The translations under genes and the position numbers were made by a program. From assembly GCF_964204645.1 (NCBI RefSeq), contig NC_134027.1, positions 5,320,485 through 5,384,484 on the forward strand: 64,000 nt of DNA, in the 5' to 3' direction. The number at the start of each line of letters is the position of its first letter. Within the stretch, counting starts at the first letter, position 1. The DNA is from Tubulanus polymorphus. Taxonomy: Eukaryota > Nemertea > Palaeonemertea > Tubulaniformes > Tubulanidae. The notes beneath the pieces are model-generated. The model was not told where the DNA came from. It saw only the letters and a program-made list of their open reading frames with translations, and searched no databases. This document shows, in pieces, positions 27,901 through 38,896 of the stretch.

Positions 27901-28006
27901 ACCATTGGTTTTTTAATAGTTAAGATCTGAAATCGTTATTATTTCGTAATGTGATAGAACCCGAATATGTACCTTATACGTGTCGTGTATTCCCTCAAAT
28001 CTAGAT
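24946..28006. other. Convergent 3' UTR region of the DUF4476-like and Pro-rich genes
   Basis: AATAAA at about 25397-25402 probably ends the plus-strand gene. The minus-strand Pro/Gly/Tyr-rich gene presumably has a long 3' UTR through here. The sequence is AT-rich with several homopolymer runs, and I see no exon. One inverted-repeat element (25594-25702) is listed separately. Confidence 0.5.
25594..25702. mobile_element. Inverted-repeat element with GGGGTCGGTTTTATA termini (109 bp)
   Basis: The left end GGGGTCGGTTTTATAGACTG and the inverted right end are identical over 15 bases, then diverge slightly through ACTGGT and a TAACC-containing inner arm. The whole unit folds as a hairpin. I could not define a target duplication, so the transposon class is unknown. 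Confidence 0.7.
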
Positions 28007-28702
28007 TTATCTAGGCATGAATTGAGCGTGTATTGGATAACCAGCTACAGGAGCTCCATACGGATTCTGGGCGGGCGGAACATTAGGGTATGGACTTCTC
28101 ATCGGATAACTTGACGGTCTAGCATACATATACCCTGGATTACCGGGTACCATTTGACTCGGAGGTATACTACCGGGGTAATGTGAAGGCGCACTAGCTC
28201 CTGGATACATCATACCACCATTATTCAGACCAGCAGCCGCAGCGGGTTGGCCGCCGCCCGGAGCACTGCCTGCTAAATACGATGCATAATTCGGACCAGT
28301 GTTCTGTAGAGAACGTTGTTGGTAGCTTGCAGCAGGTGTGACTGGATAAGGAACATTAACTCCACCTCTATAAGCTGATATACCATTCACTTGTTGTTGC
28401 GGTAGGTAGCCAGGATACGACGTAACCGGCAGAACACCAGCATTGACAGTTGGTCGCGATTGATACAAACCTGCTTGATGAGCAGGGTATGCCTGACTAG
28501 GATTTACAGCATATCCCATACTAACAGGTGTAGTTGGTCGTGGTGCTGATGGACCTGTCGGGGGATAAATACCAGGACTCTGAGCGGGCAGACCGGATGA
28601 CATCATAGCAGGTCCAGGATAACCCATTGCTTGATATGCCGGATTTGGCGCGATTTTATCTGTCGCATTCAGAGGAAGGCTTCCGGGTGCATAGTAATTC
28701 AT
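28007..28702 (-). CDS. Pro/Gly/Tyr/Ala-rich low-complexity protein, 231 aa, possibly FAM168-like
   Basis: Single coding exon on the minus strand. The ATG at 28702 follows a good acceptor (ttctag at about 28713), so an upstream non-coding exon is likely. The start MNYYAPGSLP and repeated YPG, PYP, NPY and SYP motifs throughout resemble the composition and opening of FAM168/MANI proteins (MNPVYSPG...), but the C-terminus (HAQFMPR) differs from those I know, so this is only a suggestion. No signal peptide, membrane segment or folded domain is visible. It sits head-to-head with LRGUK, about 830 bp away. An upstream in-frame ATG (28762) precedes the acceptor and is probably intronic. Confidence 0.65.
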   Translation of the reverse strand: MNYYAPGSLPLNATDKIAPNPAYQAMGYPGPAMMSSGLPAQSPGIYPPTGPSAPRPTTPVSMGYAVNPSQAYPAHQAGLYQSRPTVNAGVLPVTSYPGYLPQQQVNGISAYRGGVNVPYPVTPAASYQQRSLQNTGPNYASYLAGSAPGGGQPAAAAGLNNGGMMYPGASAPSHYPGSIPPSQMVPGNPGYMYARPSSYPMRSPYPNVPPAQNPYGAPVAGYPIHAQFMPR

Positions 28703-28712
28703 GATGTTGAGC

Positions 28713-29531
28713 CTAGAAATACAATAGATAACGGAAAACATGATCGAGAAATACGCTTGCATCTGATGCAGTGAATGTGAAATAATTAATAGAGAAAAAA
28801 GTAACGCTTAAAGTTAAAGTCAGTCTGCACCATCTTTTAGTCTGGCAGGCATTAATGTCTATATTCAAAATAAAAATCAAATAAACCCTCACCTGAATGG
28901 AGTGTATTAATTAGTTTTACACGTGGTCATGTGTGGTCAGATTTTCGGTATGTCAAAAAACAACTACAAAAGGAGAATAGTGCAAATAAAAAAATGCGTT
29001 TGGTGGCGCCACCTGTACCGGTATATTTTACACTTTAAACTCTTCTTAAACAGCTTTCACTGAATACTTCAACCAAGATCATGTCAACCATTCAGTCCCT
29101 CTAAATCTGTTCCAACCTAAATTCGGCTTAACATGATTTGAGACGTAAAAAACGACGGTGTAATTACCTAAAACGTGAGAAATATACTTGACAGATGATA
29201 TCAATCCAATGTGTGTAGATGGAGCCACTGGGTTGTATCTCTGCCTTTGATTGGTCGAAAACCGATACAATTCAATTTAATTTTATTGATAGTCTTTCAT
29301 TACACACATAAAAATTCTTCATTCGTTGTACATTTTTCCAAAGGATTAAGGTTTCTTTGTATCCATAACTAATAAATAAAGTGACTCTAAAAGAGATATA
29401 GTAAACGGCGCAGTGTAATATTTTTTGGTTTTGTCTAAAACCCGCGATCGGCAACGGAAATGGACTGCGGTGAAATGAGCACTGTACCGTTTGGTACTGA
29501 CATCTGTCGGTGGTCACTAAGATAAACAATA
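28713..29531. promoter_or_regulatory. Divergent promoter region between the Pro-rich gene and LRGUK
   Basis: The two genes are transcribed away from each other from this 0.8 kb segment, which also presumably contains the 5' UTR exon of the minus-strand gene. I saw no CpG-rich island or clear TATA element, and no coding exon. Confidence 0.4.
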
Positions 29532-32500
29532 ATGGCGGACAGCGGAATGGACAGTTCTCTCAATTTGAGAGATGGATATTCCACTACAAGTAACGTAGCT
29601 CAAGAAGGTTACGATGACGCGCAGTACGTTATGTACGAGACAAACGTTTTAAACTTAGACAATGATAATGACAATGTTCCATTGACATCAGAAAGTCATT
29701 TGCAAGATGATCCAGCCAGTGAAATCTCCCTGCCTGGTCGACTGGCAAATGCGAGTAGTGCTGCAAGCAGTGCAAGTGTAAATTCCAATGTTTTGCTTGA
29801 TGAAAATGACACAGGCAAACCGACAAAAGAGGTGTGCTTTTCATTTATGAAAACCTGATATTAATTACTTAGCTGGCTTTCGAGTTTCGTATTATGACAC
29901 CACACATCAGCCTGCTGCTGAATATTGTTAATTGTTTTCCTGTTTGATGAATTCTAGCTGTCACCTGCCGGAATATTGGATGAGGAAACAATTGCACAGG
30001 GTCTCTCAAATCTAGGCAGATCAGCTGATGGCACTCAACAAGTCTTCCTACATTTGACTATACCTGTAAGCTCTTTTCAAGAAAAATAGATTGTTCATTT
30101 CTTTTGCTGAATATCATAAATCTTGATGAATTCCTTTCATTTTTTTCAGGGGTTTAACTTGAAAGATTTGAGCATTTTAGAAGAATACATCCATCTTCAA
30201 AGAATTGAAATTCCTTATAATGAAATATCAGGTAAAATGGCTGAAACAATAAGTTTATCTCTAACACAAGTCATTTTGTTATCTGTGTTAATTGTAAAAT
30301 TTCAGATCTTACATCACTGGGCAATATTCCATTCCTTTTGGAATTGGACGCTTCAAATAACAAAATAACAAAGCTGCTCGACTTCAAGGCGCCACGAAAT
30401 CTAAAAGAAGTCGATTTATCATTCAACTTGATTGAAGAAATGGCTGATCTGTCAGCACATCACTATCTCATGAAATTAAATGTTGATAGTATCCTTTTAA
30501 ATGGAGAATATTTCAATCGAAATAAGTAGAACAAATTTATCGAAACACCACAGGATGTTTTCTATGTATATATCAATTATTGAATAGATGTTCTTTAACT
30601 CGTCAAAGATAACAATATCCAGAAAATTCAGGGATTACAAAATTGCATGAGATTAAAGCATCTAAGTTTGGCACACAACCAGATAGAAAAAATAGAAGGA
30701 CTTGATAAATTGCCAGTTACCTATCTTAACCTTGTAAGTTGTGTTACTATATATCCAGAAATCATCTTTTAAATTTATAATTCTGTTTTTTTTTTTCTAA
30801 AGGTTAAATACCTATTGTGTTTTCATTTCCAGAGGTACAACAAAATTAGGAAAATTGAGCAAATGACTTCTCTGAGATACATACAGGTATAAGATTGAAA
30901 GAGTGCGTTGTCAAGAATATTCTGTTTTTCATCAAATCTTACATTCTTGCGCTTTGATTTCTATGCAGACCTTGAATCTATCCGGTAATAAAATCCGAAG
31001 TTTGAAAGGGTTAGAAGACCATCCTTTCCTGGAAAATATTGATCTTGAGTTTAATGAGGTAATGCATATTTAAGGTATTAAGCAGAGAATTCATGTTACA
31101 GCGTATAAAACCTTAGATGAATCTTTATTTATTTAGGTGATTGATATTGCCGAGATACAATATGTGCAAGATTTACCCATGTTACGAAACTTGAATTTAC
31201 TACGAAACCCAATTCAAGAACTTCCAGATTATCGCCTGGCGATACTATTCAGGGTACAAAAACTCACCGAACTGGACAGACATCGTGTTGATGTTGAAGA
31301 AAAAGTATGTAAAATTGCACGTTCTAAAAAGTTAGATATTTTTAGAAATTTTATTCTTTGACACTTGCTACTGCAGGTTGCAGCTGTCAACATGTTTAGT
31401 CCCCCTATGGAAGTTGTTGCTGCTAGAGATCACATTATGCATGTCGTTTATTCTTTTCTCCAACCGAGCAAAGTTCTGGAATGGTGAGTGTCCATAAAAG
31501 TTGATTCCGAATATTCATTACTTTCTGGAGGTTAAGCAGTCGATTTTTTTTTCTAGCACATTGCCAAGTATTTACACCCCCTATCCAGTTTTAGTCCTAG
31601 TTGGACCCGAAGGTTCTGGAGCTAAAGAACTCAGTTTGAAATTGGTTGAAGAATTTCCCGAGTATTTTGGTTATAGGTAATTGAGAAGATCGCTTATCTA
31701 TAGGATCTGGAAATTCTGAGAATAAGAGTTTTACTTAGATATTTTGGTATTTCTATTTCAATATTTCTAGTGTTACTCACACAACTAGGCGACCATATCC
31801 TGGTGAAACAACTGATAAAGAATATCACTTCCTATCATTGGATGATTTTGAAGAAATCATCAAATATGTAAGTTGCGCTACTGTAAGTAGTGTTTCTTTT
31901 TATTTCGTAAATTACCACAATTGTTTGAAATCTTTTGATAGGGTCGATTTCTGTATACATATCCATATCTCGGGGAATGGTATGGCTTGACAATTGACTC
32001 AATGGAAAATGTGGCTAAAGAAGGTCTAGCCTCAGTCGTACACATGGAACTTGAGGTAAATAAGACCAGTGCATCTCTTCAGTATTTATCTATTGTAAAT
32101 CTCTTGTAAAACTCTTTCCAATTATTGTTATGATAGGGTGTATTGACCTTGAAGAATTCTCACTTTGAACCTCGATATGTACTTATAATGCCACTGGACA
32201 AACAAGTGCACGAGCGAAGGCTCAGAGAAATGGAGATATTTAGTGAAACAGAAATTGATCACACGTTGAAACGATCAGAATTGTATGTGAAATACAACCA
32301 AGAAAATCCAGGATTCTTCGATATGTTTGTTAAAAGCGGTAAAAAGCATGTTCTTTAGATCTTTTCATGGTGCTAGCTAACAATCATTTCGTAATATTGT
32401 CAATAACGAATATTTTGTTTAACGCAGATGACATCGCTGAGGCATACACAACATTACGACGATTGGTGTTGAATTATCTCGGAATAGGAACAACGTCCCC

Positions 32501-33618
32501 CGAAGAGGAGAAACCCGCACAATCTGAGCAAACTGAACAAGCCACTGTTGATTCTACTGCTGTTATTCCACCATTGTCAGCCTATACACTGCCAAAATCG
32601 TGGCCTAGATTACCAGACAGCGCCCCAGCTGGACTCTCCAGTCTGGTGACTTTGCCACCAGGAACTGGTAGAGGTATAGTGGTGCGTATATTCTGTGTGC
32701 TCCATATAAAGTTGAAATGTATGAGAAATTCGTTTTTTCATAGATAATCTGAGAATGAAATCTTTGATCTAAATCGATTTTAAGGAGGAAGAATCGCTTA
32801 AAAGACGACAAAGTGCCGCGAAAGATGCAGTGACTGGTCGAAAACCAAGTCTTTATGAGGAGCTATTGAATAAGTGAGTATTCATAGTAGAATAGTCACA
32901 CTGATGTGCTCATAGATAATAAGGTTAAAACCCACTTTAACCTTATCATGGGCCATACAATTAATTAGGGGCAGCTGCGCCGAGAAATTTTGGAAAAGTG
33001 CCCTTTTTGCAAATGTTATTGTAACAAGTATCCAATAGAACTGCCCCTCCCAAAATTCAAATGCTAGGTATGGCCCTGCCATTAACCTAACCTGATTCTC
33101 CGTCAGGTCTTTCGATTTTAATTGATAAATTATATTTGCTTTTAATCGTTGTATATATAGTAGGTTTTAAACTTATTAGACCTAAGTGAGTATTCATTCA
33201 TAATCATTAGTACATTTTAAACTGATGATGTAAATGAATTATTTTAAGAACTCCACAAACAGCAGGCGAAGAAGGACGACCGAAATCATTACCAGTTGAT
33301 CCGAATCAAGACATTGATGCATTACCTGCAGTTTCACCCGACTCTAGTGTAGATAAATCAGGAAGTAGCAGTAGTTTATCGAATTTATCATCGGCTCCAC
33401 GAACACTCAGCCCTTCATCCCAGAACGGTGAACATCCAATTGATCCATTCAAAATGCCATCAGAATCTGGAGATAAAGCATCGACCCAAGGCAGCCCCTC
33501 GAGACCGATGGCCGCCGGCAAAGTACACCATCATGAATCATCGAGACCATCATCGCGACCTGGTTCCGATAGACACAAAGTTTTACCACCGATTCTGTCT
33601 ACATCCGGAGGACAATAG
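29532..33618 (+). CDS. LRGUK: Leucine-rich repeat and guanylate kinase-like protein, 16 exons, 815 aa
   Basis: Exons: 29532-29831, 29958-30065, 30150-30231, 30306-30488, 30609-30733, 30833-30886, 30969-31058, 31137-31304, 31377-31483, 31557-31676, 31771-31867, 31942-32055, 32137-32338, 32428-32673, 32792-32873, 33249-33618. The sum is 2448 nt, and human LRGUK is about 825 aa. After an acidic N-terminus come SDS22-type leucine-rich repeats (LLELDASNNKITKL, LKHLSLAHNQIEKIEGL, LNLSGNKIRSLKGL, LRNLNLLRNPIQELPDYRLA). A guanylate-kinase domain follows from about residue 405 with an altered P-loop (GPEGSGAKEL), then TRRPYPGE, YHFLSLDDFE and the LID-like region. The tail is Ser/Pro-rich. In mammals LRGUK acts in sperm head and tail assembly; here function is inferred from family. 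The acceptor before 32792 is weak, and that junction is the least certain. Confidence 0.95.
32949..33077. repeat. Small inverted-repeat unit in a LRGUK intron (GGGCCATAC ends)
   Basis: Perfect 9 bp inverted termini GGGCCATAC and GTATGGCCC bound about 129 bp. Further inverted blocks GGGGCAG/CTGCCCC and AATTTTGG/CCAAAATT lie inside in the same order. This looks like an eroded MITE. No target duplication is evident. Confidence 0.5.
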
Positions 33619-34076
33619 ATTTCATGTTTAAATGAATCAAAGCTGTATGTGATTTTTGAACTTTCAGTCCAGCCAAGGCGATTAGATCAATATCTAATTA
33701 TTTGTTTAATAAATTTGATTATTTATGTCAATAATATAGGCCTATGTATAATAAATGGAATGTATTAATTATCGAAGTAAAATTTGTCTGTGTTCTACTT
33801 TCCTGGTGGTAAAATCTCATCTGTTTTGCAATTTGAGTCATGAATTCCAGTTTTCATGTACATAGGAGAAAGGATAGTTGGTTAACCCTAGCATATAATA
33901 TTCCTCGCACCATTCTACCATGAGTAGTCGGTCTAGTATCTAGCCATTGTAGGGGAACCTATACATCCTCTGGTATTCGGACTAAATTGAGAGAATCATG
34001 AAAAATTCATCAAATTTTTCTATTTTCATAAATTTATTCTATTTACATAAATTCACTCAAACGCACACAAATCAAA
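33619..34076. other. LRGUK 3' UTR and intergenic spacer
   Basis: AATAAA at about 33708-33713 is a likely LRGUK poly(A) signal, about 90 bp after the stop. The remainder is the 3' side of MRPS33 on the opposite strand. No other exon is seen. Confidence 0.5.
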
Positions 34077-34477
34077 CTATTCTTTTTTCAACAAGGCCCG
34101 TTTTCCTTCGCCCCTTTTCACTTTACCCTTTCCTCTTAATACTCTTAATCGTTCCATCTCATCGACAAAATCAAGATGTTCATCCCTACAAAATAATATA
34201 AATGTTTTACAGTAAGATTACCTGACTACATAAACAGAATTAAGGGCATCAATTAGCAAAAAACCTACCTATATAAACCATATGCACGTAATTGTTTCAT
34301 TATTTTGTCTAATTTCGGATGATCTGGATACCATTTCGTAATCTCTTTATTATGATGATTTGGAAGTTGGCTGAATATTTTGACAACTTTCATCGATTTA
34401 TCATTCGTTGTACGGCTTACTTCATTGAAAATGCGCGCAGAAAGATGCGCCATTCTTTTTCCATAGTTAGATGCCAT
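34077..34477 (-). CDS. MRPS33: Mitochondrial ribosomal protein S33, 2 coding exons, 105 aa
   Basis: Exons 34477-34269 and 34185-34077 on the minus strand total 318 nt with phase 2 at the junction. The protein matches human MRPS33 (106 aa) along its length: [56 protein letters not shown], then a basic tail [15 protein letters not shown]. It is a small-subunit protein of the mitochondrial ribosome. The start is at MASNYGKRM; an acceptor (ttttgcag) lies just upstream, so a 5' UTR exon is likely. The gene is head-to-head with DCLRE1B. Confidence 0.95.
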
Positions 34478-35136
34478 TATTCATTAACAACCCTGCAAAA
34501 TAAATCATACGTTACATAAAAACAGTGTTAGGTAAGAAAACAATCGGAATAAATTTAAATGAAGTTTGAGAGATATAGTTCAAAATTAGGTGAAATAAAG
34601 TACTATTAAATTGAGAATTGAATTGAGGTTGGACTGCTGGCTAAAAAAAATCCACTGGGCGAGCAGCCGTCTAGTTTTTGGTACTTACCACTAATTCTAA
34701 TTCGAACCAGTAACATAGAAAGAGGGTCAGAATCTTAAACTGTACAAAGTTTGGTTTGTTTTAGCACAACTCGACAATAATAAAATCAATCACACAAATC
34801 CAATCAACCACAAGAATCGCCACCATAAACAATTCAATTCAATATATCTCAAGGTCGTCGCGCCTTTCGTAAATTTGAACTTCTACGAGACCCACAAACT
34901 TCACTTTTCCTTTATTTCTGATGACGACGCTCGATTTATTAGCGTAACGTAAAATAAGTTTCGGTAGGTCACAGTACTTCTTATCAGATCATTAAATCAA
35001 TCTAATTAATAAAATAGCCAGCAGTGACTGACTCTAAATAAGTTTGTTTTTTTGTGAAACAAAATGGCTGCTTTTTCAACTGCATGTAAAATTGAAATCT
35101 GTTTAGTTTTTGTAACTTTCAGGAACAGCCGCAGTA
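34478..35136. promoter_or_regulatory. Bidirectional promoter region of MRPS33 and DCLRE1B
   Basis: Both genes start from the edges of this 0.66 kb segment and point outward. Acceptor-like sites at about 34494 (-) and just before 35137 (ttttgtaactttcag) suggest both have short non-coding first exons near the middle, around 34860-35060. No coding exon was found here. Confidence 0.45.
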
Positions 35137-36600
35137 ATGAATGGTTGCGTTATCAAGAACAGTCCAATCGCTGTTGACTTTTGGATAGTCCGGAAACTAC
35201 CAGCGCATATTCGATTTTTCTTCTTGAGCCATGCGCATGGCGATCATACAAGCGGCCTACGATCGTCTTGGTCGAACAAAATTTACTGTTCAGCGACTAC
35301 CGCAAAAATTGTGCGTCACAAGTATGATATCGATGAAAAATACCTCCATCCACTATCGGTCGGAGAAAGTCATATTATTCGTATCAATGATAAACCAATT
35401 GAGACAATGACAGTTTCTTTGATCGATGCGAATCACTGCCCCGGGGCGGTCATGTTTTTATTCGATGCATACTTTGGTCGTGTTTTATATACCGGTGATT
35501 TTCGATATACTGAAGCAATGTTTGGAGTTGACAGTCCATTGAGTAGCTCTCCGCAAATTGACACGCTATATTTGGATAATACGTACAACGATATCAAGTG
35601 TAAATTTCCGAAACGTTCTGTGGCGAAACGTGAAGTTTTGAAGTTGGTAAATGAGCATTCAAATTCGCGACGTGTTATTGCTATGAATGATATCGGCAAA
35701 GAGGATCTCATCGAGGAAATTGCCAAGCAGACAAATGAAAGGATTCATATTGCTGCTCATCGGTACGAGCTCTATCAAGCTATAGATTTACCGGATATAT
35801 TTACGATCGATGAATTTTATCATTGCGTTAGTTTAGTGCCAAAATGGAAAGTAAGCGTAAAAGCAATAGAAAACTGGAATCGTGAACAACGCACAATTGT
35901 AATTTATCCTACCGCATTGTTTGAAGGCTTAGATTGCAATCTGTTTTCAAAATGTTCAGAATTCGTTCATATTGTTGCATTCTCAGATCATAGCTCGTAC
36001 GATGAACTTCATCAATTTGTCCAACGCGTAAAACCCAAGGAAATAATACCAATCGTAAATTATGAAAAGTCAGTTTACGGAGTGGACTGTAGACAACGCG
36101 CTAATACGGATTGTTTCAAACAGTATTTGGATCCTCGACCGCAAAGAGAATTCTTTACACCGGCATTCATGTACGAACCGCAAGTCCGAATTAGTGTCCA
36201 ACAGCAAAATACCAAGAAGACATTGATGAAAGTCAAAATGAGGGGCAAACGACGATCACATCCACCGAAAGGAATTGTATACGGCACTCCAGAGAAGATT
36301 CCTCAAACTTGTCTTACAGTTTCAATTAATACTCCTGACAAAGTTCCTGTTGTTCTGGATCATGAATCAGTTGCTGATCGGCACATCACTCCACCGCCAA
36401 GAGTTAAAGTCAATATACAAACATTTTTTAAAGGTAGTAAAATTGACCGAATCAAATCTGTAAATGATGACAATTTCATGGACCCTGCCGAGAGCAAAGC
36501 ACCGACTCTTATTTCTAAAATCGATGAGTTGGTACCATTCATTGTATCTGAACCAACAATTATTAAGCATTATGAATCACTGTGCTTACTGAGGAAATAA
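35137..36600 (+). CDS. DCLRE1B: 5' exonuclease Apollo / SNM1B, single coding exon, 487 aa
   Basis: Metallo-beta-lactamase/beta-CASP nuclease that trims 5' ends at telomeres and acts in interstrand crosslink repair. The opening (MNGCVIKNSPIAVDFW) matches human Apollo. Metal-binding motif 2 is FFLSHAHGDHTSGL, then DANHCPGAVMFLF (motif 3), LYTGDFRYT (motif 4) and LYLDNTYND. The beta-CASP part shows MNDIGKEDL, IVIYPTALF and FSDHSSYDELHQFV (motif C His). The C-terminal 150 residues are divergent. The YxLxP-type shelterin-binding motif that vertebrate Apollo has near its C-terminus is not evident; the protein ends YESLCLLRK. Human Apollo is 532 aa with introns, but here the whole coding region is uninterrupted. 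The gene is tail-to-tail with NSMCE3, with only 214 bp between the stops. Confidence 0.96.
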   Translation: MNGCVIKNSPIAVDFWIVRKLPAHIRFFFLSHAHGDHTSGLRSSWSNKIYCSATTAKIVRHKYDIDEKYLHPLSVGESHIIRINDKPIETMTVSLIDANHCPGAVMFLFDAYFGRVLYTGDFRYTEAMFGVDSPLSSSPQIDTLYLDNTYNDIKCKFPKRSVAKREVLKLVNEHSNSRRVIAMNDIGKEDLIEEIAKQTNERIHIAAHRYELYQAIDLPDIFTIDEFYHCVSLVPKWKVSVKAIENWNREQRTIVIYPTALFEGLDCNLFSKCSEFVHIVAFSDHSSYDELHQFVQRVKPKEIIPIVNYEKSVYGVDCRQRANTDCFKQYLDPRPQREFFTPAFMYEPQVRISVQQQNTKKTLMKVKMRGKRRSHPPKGIVYGTPEKIPQTCLTVSINTPDKVPVVLDHESVADRHITPPPRVKVNIQTFFKGSKIDRIKSVNDDNFMDPAESKAPTLISKIDELVPFIVSEPTIIKHYESLCLLRK

Positions 36601-36814
36601 GAATTAATCATTCTTGGTGGTACAAATGTACACGTTGCAAAAATAGCAAAAAATAAATTTAGCACTTTTTCATAAATTTTATTGATTGTCTATTTTATTG
36701 TTTCTCCAAGATATCTATTTGGATAATGTGTACAAAAAAGAAATGAAATCTATTTACAATCTATTTTACAACATTTGTATAAAATGCAGCCCAGAGAACT
36801 AAGCGCGTAACTGT
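36601..36814. terminator. Overlapping 3' ends of DCLRE1B (+) and NSMCE3 (-)
   Basis: A plus-strand AATAAA lies at about 36651. Minus-strand AATAAA signals (TTTATT on this strand) lie at about 36674 and 36691. Each mRNA would therefore run past the other gene's poly(A) signal, giving complementary 3' ends. Confidence 0.55.
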
Positions 36815-38896
36815 CTATGATGAAGTGGCAGCATTAGCAGCTTCTTCCTCTTGTAAAACCTCCTGATATTGCATTCTCCAATGTTCAAGATGAATGTCAT
36901 CTCCATAAATCTGTCGAGGAAAATGATGTCATCAATATCACGAATTGAATGAGCCGAAAGGATAAGTACAGATATGAATACCTACCCTGCATACAAATTG
37001 TAAAACTTTTCTCTTCGTTGTTTCCAATGCTGCACGTGGTCCCCATTTGAGTTCATAACTAGGAGGATCGCTTTGAGGATTTCTGATGTACTCGATATAA
37101 GCCTGACGAACAAATTCCTGCGTAATCAGCTTCTTGATATCCCCGAAAACGAGATGAGTTTTTCTAAAACAGGGGATGTAATAAAATTTGTTTATTCATA
37201 AAATGGTGGATACATTTGTGTTGAGAGTGCAAAATAATCACCGAAGAGATGATAAATACCATACTTACTCTATATCTAATCCAAGCTTTTTCAATGTATG
37301 CCACATAAGAGCTAAAATATGATGGGGAAAAAAGCTGTAAGAAGGATTACGGGAAAACTGGGAGATGAAAGATTGATACTTACTATCTGGTGCCACATTA
37401 CCATTCATGAATATAATACTTAGTACGATCAATAATAGACCAGTTTTCTGGTGGTCTTCATCAGACCTTAATGAGATGGCAAAAAATCACATATTACACT
37501 TTTCATCAAAACAACAATAATCGGTACATAATTCTGTAGATCAATACTTTACCATTTTAAATGCGTTTTGTCTTGGTCTGGATCCGTCCAAAATCGATTC
37601 ACTAAAATGTAGCTTTTCTGTTTACTAGAATCTACTTCTAATACATCAATTCCGAACACCTATGATATGAAATCAGTAACGAGTCTCAATTTGATTATAG
37701 CACAATGAAAACCAGAGAATGGAATATTGGCACTCACCAGATGTAGCATAACAAAACACAGGGTTATTCATAGTGAAATTCAGTTCATTTCATTATTATC
37801 ACTTCAAATGAAATTTGAATGTGATTTTTAGGCTTCCAAATCCGAAAATAATCAAACGAGTCATTGCATAGATATAAGATTCGTTTCTCTCAAGTGTGTT
37901 GTATTGATTTCGCTGAAAATTGATTTATTGATGAGAAATTTAATTCGAACTTAATTGGAATGTAGAAGAAATTGAAGTGCTGTAACCCAGTGCCACTAGC
38001 AATCCTAGCGGATTATCGCTGAATCCTCGCTTGCCACTCCAGTGTTGCCAGTATCCCATTGTGAAAGTACCTACATTTTTCAACCTTTGCTTAGCTTGAA
38101 GAAACATGGCATCAAAACCACGACTTTGCTCCTTTAGAATATTTTTGTTGATCTCTACAAACAACAAGAAGAGGGAAGAAATCATTCAAATTTTCGATTA
38201 CAATATTTAAAAAAAACTTCTATGCAACTAAAATCATCTCAGAGTAGTATTTACCAAGTTTTTTTATTGGAATTCTTTTGCTGTCCATTATCAACATATA
38301 TTGAACTATCTCATTTATCTGAAAAAAAATTAACAAACAGACAGCTGATTATCAATGTTGACTTGCAATTCCAGACCACTCGAATCCAATTTCGGTGACG
38401 GCCGGTGGTCGTAAATTATGCATACCCTTCTTTCTACTTCTTCCTGGCTAAAAGATGCAATTGCTCGTTCTGCTTGGGTAAGCGATTGACTTTGTAATGT
38501 ATCCTCATCATCATCCTGCAAGGAACGAATAGTCACGTTTCATTTTTGGGTAAAAGTGCAGATCCGCACCTCTCGTGATTGACGCAATCTACTGAATGGC
38601 AGAATCCAGGCTTAAAATCTTTCTAGTGAAGATTTAAAATCAACCAATGGCAATGTACTGAATTGCTGATGACATTTTGAATCTGAAACAATGATATTTA
38701 ATGTAATTGATTGAACCGTTTACACGGAGAGGTGCGGATCTGCACTTTTACCCATTTTTGATAATTTCGTCGGACGATTGTGGTAATTAGTACGTCAAAT
38801 CAGCAGTGGAAAAAGAATTAACCTGTTTTTGCCTCACATTTCTATTACACTTACTGAATTTTGCGTAGCTTGCGTTGATTTCTTTTGTCTTGGCAT
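36815..38896 (-). CDS. NSMCE3: SMC5/6 complex subunit NSE3 (MAGE-homology protein), 9 exons, 260 aa
   Basis: Exons on the minus strand: 38896-38855, 38515-38426, 38318-38255, 38154-38075, 37659-37553, 37466-37384, 37312-37270, 37163-36986, 36910-36815. The total is 783 nt with all phases agreeing. The MAGE-homology domain is clear and follows NSE3 order: [88 protein letters not shown] and [23 protein letters not shown]3 binds the NSE1 RING ubiquitin ligase and NSE4 within SMC5/6, which acts in recombination repair. The basic first exon [14 protein letters not shown] is plausible but short. The first intron contains a MITE. It is convergent with the DNA-repair gene DCLRE1B. Confidence 0.94.
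38548..38753. mobile_element. MITE with 26 bp inverted repeats in NSMCE3 intron 1 (206 bp)
   Basis: The terminal inverted repeats GGGTAAAAGTGCAGATCCGC (extending to CACCTCT) are perfect on both ends. Flanking ATTTTT hexamers on each side look like a 6 bp target duplication, though AT-rich flanks can mislead. No coding capacity is present. Confidence 0.82.

Noticed and set aside
37940-38185. Longer minus-strand open frame continuing past NSMCE3 exon 4
   Set aside because: Frame and phase show the exon ends at a gtaggt donor (38075); the rest is intron readthrough.
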